Shown here: positions 40,001 through 49,000 of the stretch, piece by piece
Layout: each line of letters starts with the position of its first letter
How positions within the stretch are numbered: the first letter of the stretch is position 1
NCBI GenBank assembly: GCA_037074705.1
Contig: CM073593.1
Coordinates: 19,743,001-19,807,000, forward strand
DNA length: 64,000 nucleotides
Source: Zhengitettix transpicula
Lineage: Eukaryota > Arthropoda > Insecta > Orthoptera > Tetrigidae
Reading direction: 5' to 3'
Translations under genes and position numbers: made by a program
The notes under the pieces: model-generated
Databases searched by the model: none
What the model was told of the DNA's origin: nothing
What the model saw: the letters and a program-made list of their open reading frames with translations, nothing else

Positions 40001-43000
40001 GATAACTATGTTACACTCGTTTGTCAGCGAGTTACTATCCAGTAAGGAGGTTTCGTTTCTCATGGAAAAACCAAACACAAACAAAACCTCTTTCATTTAC
40101 TTTTATTTCAATTCCTACCTGATCAGATTTGAAGTAATAGTCTGATGGGAACAAAGAAACACGGAACCAAGAGGTAATTGTGATCGAATAGTATGAGAAA
40201 GCATTGATAGTAAATCAAATAGCGCGAGAATAGCAAAAATAACAACAAGAGAAAAACATTATTTCTCTGTTTAAAATTTTCCCCCATACATAAATTCTTG
40301 AATACTGACTATTTGAATCAGCCCAGGCCATCCTACGAGGACTATTTGAATCAGCCCAGGCCATCCTACGAGCGACCAAGAGTTTAACCTGTTGTCAGTC
40401 TTTTAATGTAGTACTGCATCTACGTAGAAGCTGTAAAGTTTTATGTTATTTCTAGCCTGAGAAACTTTTTAGACGAGTACGAACTTTATCATTGAATTTA
40501 TTAATTTTGCAGGCGATGCCAAACGATCGAACATATTTATCCGTTAACGAGCAAAGGCATCTCCTAATATTAATAATAATAATAACACTACTATGTTGAA
40601 AAATTTCTTTTCGTGAAGTGTTAATTTTCATGTTACTTGGCAAAAATCTTCCTAATATCCATATCCATATAATTAGTTTAAATTTCATTCTGGAGCGAAT
40701 TAATTACGTATAACATCGGCACATTATCAAATAAAAACGTATGCTCAACAAACTTTCATTGTTTCGTACTGACTGTGTTCTACAATCTGCTGCTAACCAA
40801 CACGTCTGAAATTCTGAAGTCTACAATAGTTCAGCGGACACTGTCAGATACGATGTGAAAAAATATAGACGGTAAAAATAGTTTTAAAACTAAATGCGAG
40901 ACCCACATCTTTTTTCTTAAGAAATGTTCAGGAGATGTAATTGAGTAGGTTTTCAAGATGGGTTTTCTCACATTGTGGAGCACATTATCGATTGTGTAGA
41001 GCAGAGGTCGCCACCACGCGGTACAATTATCAAAACGATTATAATAATCAGCCTTCTTTTTAAACACCAGCATATTAGTCACAATCAAAATTTTTATATC
41101 ATTAATTTAAGTAATACTCTATAAATATTTATACATAATTGCATTAAACATTTTAATGTGTAAGATTTTGATAACTCTATTTAATTGAAATTGCACACCT
41201 GATGAGGTCGTAATTAGTGAAGAAACGTTGTGTTTGTCAAACATAACGTTTTAAATTTAATTATTGTCAAAAATATAATACTAACACCCAAAGAAACACC
41301 GTGTCCAATTAAAGTTTGCACAATACTAAGACCGTTCAATATGAATTAAAAACTCACTACTAAAAATGGAGCTAAATATTTAGCGATATAGGTCGTGGAA
41401 TATTAAAATCATAAAGAACAGAAGCAGATTCAATCAAATCTCAGCCATATAGGTCATGAAATTGCCATCTTCATTGAGTCCTAAAGTTAGGCAATGAAGA
41501 TTGTGATCTAGTGAATTGTAGATTAAGCTGGACGGTGCCTACATACATATGATGTATGGAGAAGTCTTGTACTTGGCCTGGTGTCGACTCGGGAGGATGT
41601 TAGTAAAAGCACCCACGTACGATGCAGAAGACCGGATTCGATTCCCGATTCGGTCGATATTTTTCCGTCCTGACACTTTAATTAAAATCTTTTTAAAGAA
41701 ATAATGTTAATTATAAAAGTATTATGATCGAAAATATGGATGATGATCGCTAGTTTCAGGATTTATGAACAGCTGAAATCCTTGTGTGGAAATTCTGAAG
41801 CGAATCTAACGCGCTTCAAGCGTACGAAAGTAGACATTAAAAACTATCACATAAATAATGGTTTGCAGGGGTTATTTTACCATAAGAGATGAACGTATAT
41901 TTTTCGTCAAATGCTTTAAAACAAAACTTGCGCCGCCGTGTGTAGTTACGCAAATGTTCAACACACAGAGATCAAAGAAACTTTTCTAAGAAGTTCTAAA
42001 ATTACATTTACTGAAAACAGTCTCAAATTCAGAAAGACTGAATTTACCGAAATGAATTTCAGGTCTGTAACTAATACTCTTCAAAAATAACGGATTTCAA
42101 AATTATTTTGTAATTCAGAGTCTGTAGTGGATGAGGAGGCGCGACGAACAAGTCAACATAGAATTACAATGCACGATATACAGAAACGGATATTGTTACT
42201 TTCAAAGTGTAGCTCTTCACGTAAGTTGACAGTTTGTCAACGTAAGTTGATAGAATAATTCGGCGAATAAGCACTTTGTACCTACAAAGCAATATCCTGG
42301 ACGAGAAACATCATTTCTAAATTTTTCAAACATTATTTAATCCGTTTCAACAGTGTATAGGATTTATACCAAAATGTCATTTGTTGCGTGATATTGCCCT
42401 CCCAGCACTTATAAATACGTATCAAACGGTAAATAAAGCCCATTCAAATCGATTTATTGTTGATAAAATAAACTGAAAAAACTGAAAAAACTTTTCTCAA
42501 ACAATTTCAATATTAAGAAAATGACTTTTCAGTATATTGTATTATCATCAAATGTGAACCAAATCGTTTTGAGATAGCTCAATGTATCTTTTCAGATGAA
42601 AATTAATAATTATGGATTGTGGAAAACAAAATTAGTTGAATTCAGAAAACCTGTTGAATGAAACTGCTTGGATCAGTAAGGAGACTTTCTCAATTCCTGA
42701 AAATTACTTAGTGGTTCTAATTCGCGTGTAGAATTACCCGCACTAGTCAAACAATGTAAAGGCAACTGAATATAGAATTAGCTGCTGGTAGCAGCTGATA
42801 TTAGTCATGTCTAGCAACTGCCATCCATATACACCAATTACTTGAGTCTGAATCTTTGAAAATGTCATTTGTTGTAGCGTGTAGAACGTGCGTGGAAATT
42901 GTTTTTTTAAAGTAAACTAACAAAGGAAAAATGCATAACAATTAAAATTCTTAACTTTTTCATTCAGGAACACTATCAGGACTACGATTATAGTTTTACA

Positions 43001-46000
43001 TAATCAAATTGTCGAGATACATTTAAAAGATACGGCAATTAAACATCTGATTAATTATCAAGTATTTAATAAATTATTCTTACCAATGTTTATTGAGCTA
43101 GGATACAGACATAGCAGAAAACTAGTACAGCAAACACAATGTTTAATTTCCGTAAATATATCGGTAACAATGGTAAATGTAGCAATTATAGGCTATCCCG
43201 GAAAAGCATATAAAAAAAGAGTTCTCGGGTTTCAGTACGGTCTACAGTTTGTAGGGAACAACATTTTTACGGACAGTTATACAACATGGCGAAGATTTCT
43301 AAATAATGCTAGTAACAATAGGAAGACAAATAAATTATTGTCATCTGTTCAGTTAACTATGTTGATTACAGATGTTAAATGCTTAAATCTTAAAGAATTA
43401 AACCTTAAATATAACGCAACAACTACTGGGATAAGCCCAGCAAATATTTAAAATTCTTTCCGCGTGCAGGGCCAGCGAGAGTTTGCTATTTATGAAGCAG
43501 GAATACCAATGATGAGTGTAGCAAGTAGAAATCAAAGTAAGACAGTACAACGATATGACCTTGTTCAGGGAGAAAAACCTTTTATCCCCAAAATAGAGTT
43601 ACAGCTAGGGAAGAGATTATGAAACCTCTGTGTTGCACAGGATTATTTAGAAATCCTGAAAAAGATGACAAATATTTGAAAATCAGTTGATTGTAAGGAA
43701 GTGATTACCGGCGACGTTGTGCTGGCTGTGGTTGTAGGACAGCGGAACCGAGTGCAGCGCCCTGGCGGACCAGCGGCGATGGCGGCTCTCTTCGTCGTCC
43801 GTACCGTCGCGGTCCACATCCTCGCCCAGGTAGTGGCGCTTCTCGTACCGGTCCAAGAACCTGAACAGTACACAACAAAAAACTCCTTCAAATACATGTT
43901 TACATAAAAAATTATAATTTTATTAACCAAACTGTATAATCAAAAAATAAAAGTTTTTAAGAATAAAAAAACAAGAAGAAAAATAAACAATTATAGTATT
44001 GCCTAAGTCAAATTCTTACACATATGTCGAATACGTTCTGTGAATCTTGAAGTAGGTGGAATCTAGTTTTAAAAAAATAGGCATGTCAGAAATTTAAAAC
44101 TCTAGCCAATGAAAACAACACAATCAATAATTTTTTATATACTTATATTTGGATACTAACACTACTAAAGTGCTGTACCTCCTGTTGTTCTGTTTTATTG
44201 AACGGATTATAGACTTAATTTCATCGCGTGGTATATTTTCAATGGTACGTTTGACGTTGTGTTGTAGGCCACGGATCGTTCGTGCGTCTCTCTCTTAAAT
44301 ATGCGAAATCACAAAAACCCTACAGTAAAATGAGCAAATGCACGAGATCGCACGACTTAAGCGGGAAATTTCGTCATTCCCTGGAATTACGAGAAAGTTT
44401 TGAGATGTACTCTCACGCGCCGAGGCATGTGAAACAGTCTTCTTGGAAGAAAACATGTATCGCGTCAACATTTGCCAGTTGTTCCCGCAAATAAATCGTT
44501 ATTAGATTGCAGTAACCTGATTTCCTGTATCGCCTTCAGGAATCCTGCTTTACGATTTCCATCCGTTATTGAATCGTGTATCTCTCAATGACGATTCGCC
44601 ACTTAGAAGCCCGATAGCTATAGAAGAACGCTAACATTTCATGCTATGTTGCTAGTTATTGGTAAAACCCTTATTCTACACAACAAAAGTAAGAGGAAAT
44701 CGGGGGAATGATTCTGCCTACAAGAATCTTTAGACTACGAGAAAGTTGCCGGATCTGCAGTATCGTGAGGCTCACCAAAGTCCACACAGTCGGCACATTC
44801 CCGTATATTTTTCATAAACCTTTCTTATTAACAATGTTTTATCAAGTAAGAGGGTAATTTACATATCTTACGGTTATCACTACAGCCGGAATAATTGGCC
44901 TTAAAATGTGAATACGTTACATGACATCCAACACTGGCACATGATTAACATTTGTAACAACGTCGCGATACCAACAAATTGCAAGTACGGCAATATAAAT
45001 AATAATTATGCAAATTTAACTAGAGGGCTGAGATATTGTGTTGTCATTTAAGGGTCCAGCAGGCGACGGCAACAATTCCCTCTGGAAATAGTTAAATTAG
45101 CTAACGTGTTATCTAAGCAACGCAACGCAGGGCTGTAAACATTTGCCAAGTCTCGCCATAGCAATCAAATATTTGGCAACAGAGTAAGAAGACTAATTTC
45201 TTTTTACCACGACTGTAATATTATCAACAAAGATAAAAGAACATATTTTCATTCAATTCTATTTGATATGGGAATATTGTGTTGGGCACTCACTAAAATT
45301 ATAATCAATTTGAAACATTAAAGAATCTATGAACAGGAAAAATATAATTACTTTTACTTTGTAACGCAGACCTTTCGCGCTCAAGCCTACAAATATAAAC
45401 GCAGTCATAGCCAACCCCTTCGTGGAACTACTACCACCATAAGAATCCAGTTACATTCCCTCCCAATCATGAAACAAATATACTTTACAAATAGATTTTT
45501 TTACCAGATGCACAATGTAGGTGCTAGGCAACGACAACTGAACTTAACTGGTTAAATCTGCAACCCTTAAAAAATTCTTAATCTCCTGTTAATAATCACT
45601 CTCAACTTAGTAAGCATGAAAAGATGCATGTACCGCAGCAGTATGTCTTTGCCAAATACAATTACACTCTATAAATATACAGGGTGTTTGTCATAAAGAG
45701 AAGTAAATATTAAGGATTAAGATTTAGATGAGAACTGATGAACATCACAACACGTGGGAGACGTGTCAGCATTATAGCAGTAGTCTTAAGAGCACGAATA
45801 GTTTGTGAATATGAAATGTCTATGGTTACAACAATCATCTGAGCTGATGCTGATGAATATTGGTGTTATCGATAGCGGTGTGTTGGTGCGAATAACGGTG
45901 GAATCATCTACTTAGTCACTTGAAATATTTATGAACAATAAATGTTTGCGTTAATCAGTCTTGTGTCATATTTCGCGAGCCTAGGCTACCACATACTCAT

Positions 46001-49000
46001 GGCATTTCAGGTCAAGGGTTCGCATGCAATCTCAAACCTTTTGACGTTCCCCACGTTCTCTATTAGTCATTCTTTAATTGGTTACAACAATATAAGTTGA
46101 CCTACGCAACTGTATTACCAAATGCCGTACACGTTAAATATTTGCGAGGAATTTGCCACCAGTAACACCAGCGCTGCCGTGTTACGTTATAATACATCAC
46201 AGTTAAAATACATACACATCTCAAGATTCTAAGAAATCATATTTTCGAGGTGTTTGAGTGGAAAATCGAACTAAGAACGTTTTATACTAAGAAAGAAAAC
46301 AAATATAGTGATGAAGCTTGCATATATTAAAAGGGCAGTCCGAATACGTATTCAAGTGCCCAAGAACAACGATTTATGCATATTTTATACCAGAGACCAC
46401 ATCCCCTTCCTTATGTACTTATGCAAGTGGTAAGGAGCCTCAATATCTGTCATTTGTCATTGACAACCTTGAAAATGCCGCCAAATGTATTTAGAAACTC
46501 AAATTAGCAAACGCATTTAAAATTGATGAACGAAAACTCACACTACAACGAATATATGAGCAGCAAATGAAATCAAACCCTATTTCTCGAATCCAATATT
46601 AATAATTTAGAATTTCCAAGCGGTTCCTCTTACGAGAGGAACGGAATTCAATTTCAACAAATTCAGCAAGTTTAGGAAAATGTTCCGTAATTTCCTGTGC
46701 GTAATAACTAGGGGAACACATGAGTTTTGCCATCTTGATTCGAGATGTATCGCCAAATGCATGGCACGATCACTCACATGTGCTAGGTTCTTGCACAGCA
46801 TCTAATATAGGCTTTAACGTAGAAGTAGAGGGTGAGAAGTAAGACCGCGTCCCGTATCATCGATCGTAAAATTGTATCAGTATCAACATGAAATATGGTC
46901 ATGAGGCTAATGATCGGTTCTGTATTTGATGTGAATTAGAAAACAACTAAACCGTAGCTACCAAATTAAAACCGTCAGATCATACACACACACACAAGAA
47001 ACGGTGTAGTGACAAGTTTTATGTTCTGAGCGGTTATGAGAGATAAGAGAGTTAATTTCATCTGACGCACGAAAGAGAAGCTGCCGCAGTTACGAGTGGA
47101 AGGGAATAACAATAGACAATTCTAGATCCCGGCACGACTCTCAGATTATGTGTAGTATCGAATTACTACACTTGGCTGCTGCCTTTGGATAGCATATTCT
47201 CAAGACTTCTCAAGAAATCACGAAGTCAGGCGACCGATCCAACAGGCAATTTCTTAAAAAATAAATCACCAGATCTTAGAATTTCGGAATTGAAAGATAC
47301 ACGAGAGGATAAGGAGGATATTTCTCACAAATACATTTCTAATGGGTTTTTCAAATCTTCTTTCAATTCTGTGGCGTAACGATAACCTTGAAATGACATT
47401 GTTAAGTTATCTTATATCGTGACAGCTTAATGCGTGAAAGCATAGATTCTTTACCAAATTATCTGAAATACCGCTTTTTTCTGTTGATTTGCGAATGTCA
47501 ATTTTAAATTTAATGAAATTCTAATCCTACTTTTTCTTGTATGTAATGTTAATTAGTTTAGTAACAAATAATTTATTGTACGACTAAGAAATAATCAGTA
47601 AAAAATAAGCGCATTTTTTTTTCGAAGTTTGTTGAAGAAAATAGGGTTGATTTTCTTCAGTTGACTTTAATCATTTTGATATTCTTTATGTTCAAACAAC
47701 TGACGAACAAATGTTTTCTCAGGTGTTTATTGTCATTTTTATATTGCGTAATTGTTTCTAATAATTGTATTTATTGTTATATCATAATTCTTTTGTGATA
47801 AAATTTGTTAATTATGTAATTTCTCCAGAGCCACAACGTAATATGTACCCAAACGTTGATGTTTTTTTAAATTGATTTTTGTACAATAAATGTCTGTGAT
47901 TGACAGAGAAACGCGAAATATTTAATAATATTCCCATTTGATTTCACGTTTAACTCAACGGGTTTTGGGGACTAATACGAAGAAAATTAGTCTTCAATAT
48001 GAAGATAAAATAATAGTTTATGAACTACGAGCAGCGTGTCAATCAAAGTGGAGGGCGTAAATGGTATTACAGGCAAGATTCCGAACGGCATGGTTGCAGA
48101 GAACGCAGCACCCTCCGTGGTCCGAGGCGGGCCCGCGACTGCCGCCTCTCGCCTTCCCTGCCGGGAGGGGCGGCAAGGAGTGGGAGAGGCAGAGGCGCGC
48201 ATTTCATTCAGTTCCTCCTCCTACCAGCCACCACGCAACTAGGTCAATGTTAGAGTCGTCGGTCAACAGGTGGGCGTGTCCGCGATCCGTCCGACACCTG
48301 ATCTCACCCTCACAAACTTACATACGTTCGTGTCTGCGAACTTCCACCGAGACTCTTTTCGGTAATCTCTGATATCCCCGCAGATGGACAGTTACCTACT
48401 CATAAACGTTAAGTTTTTCTTGTGTTGACAGTTGGATGCTATCATTAATCAGCGTGTGAGGCGCGTACAATATAGACCTTTCATACCCTCAAACAGGTCC
48501 CATGTGGTTAACTTTGTTACATTCACAGCCAATTTCTTCAGAGAGCACAGTGCTTAATGTATGCAATGCCAGTTAGCGTAATTGAATGCTACGATTGCTG
48601 TCTTTGTCCGTCCGTATGCTCCATGACAGCGTTTTGTTAGGCTAAGGTTAATTTAAAGTTCTCTGGTCATAATTTTGTTCCTGTCTCCAAATTCCTTTAT
48701 AACCCATATTTAACAACTAATAATACTTACTTTCTCTTTTTATATAATAATAAAAAACTTTATGCAGTGCGTCGTTCTGAATGTTTCCTTTCATATACCT
48801 ATTCTAAATATAAACTTAGTCTATTCATAGAGTTTTAGAAATGTTTCCCACAATGTATCCTTGCTTGCTGTACTTATGGAGTCTCCTTTGCTCCTTATCA
48901 GAAGTAAAATTTTAATTATTGTTTCAAGTAGGGATTCGTGCATCTTGCTAGAATATGAGGTCATTGACAAAGAACTTAGCCGGAATGAATTATACATAAA

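Larger units (their letters stand above)
31430..43700. other. Largest ARID2 intron, 12.3 kb
   Basis: It holds degraded mobile elements listed separately (PLE-type pieces, SINEs, a non-LTR reverse transcriptase remnant) and GC-rich pockets. No further ARID2 exon is needed here, because the flanking exons join in phase and match human ARID2 continuously. The 121-codon frame at 43086-43451 is AT-rich and unlike any protein I know. Confidence 0.6.

Noticed and set aside
43086..43451. 121-codon + strand open frame
   Set aside because: No family resemblance, sits in a 12-kb intron, and includes a phrase shared with the 9.9 kb repeat fragment.
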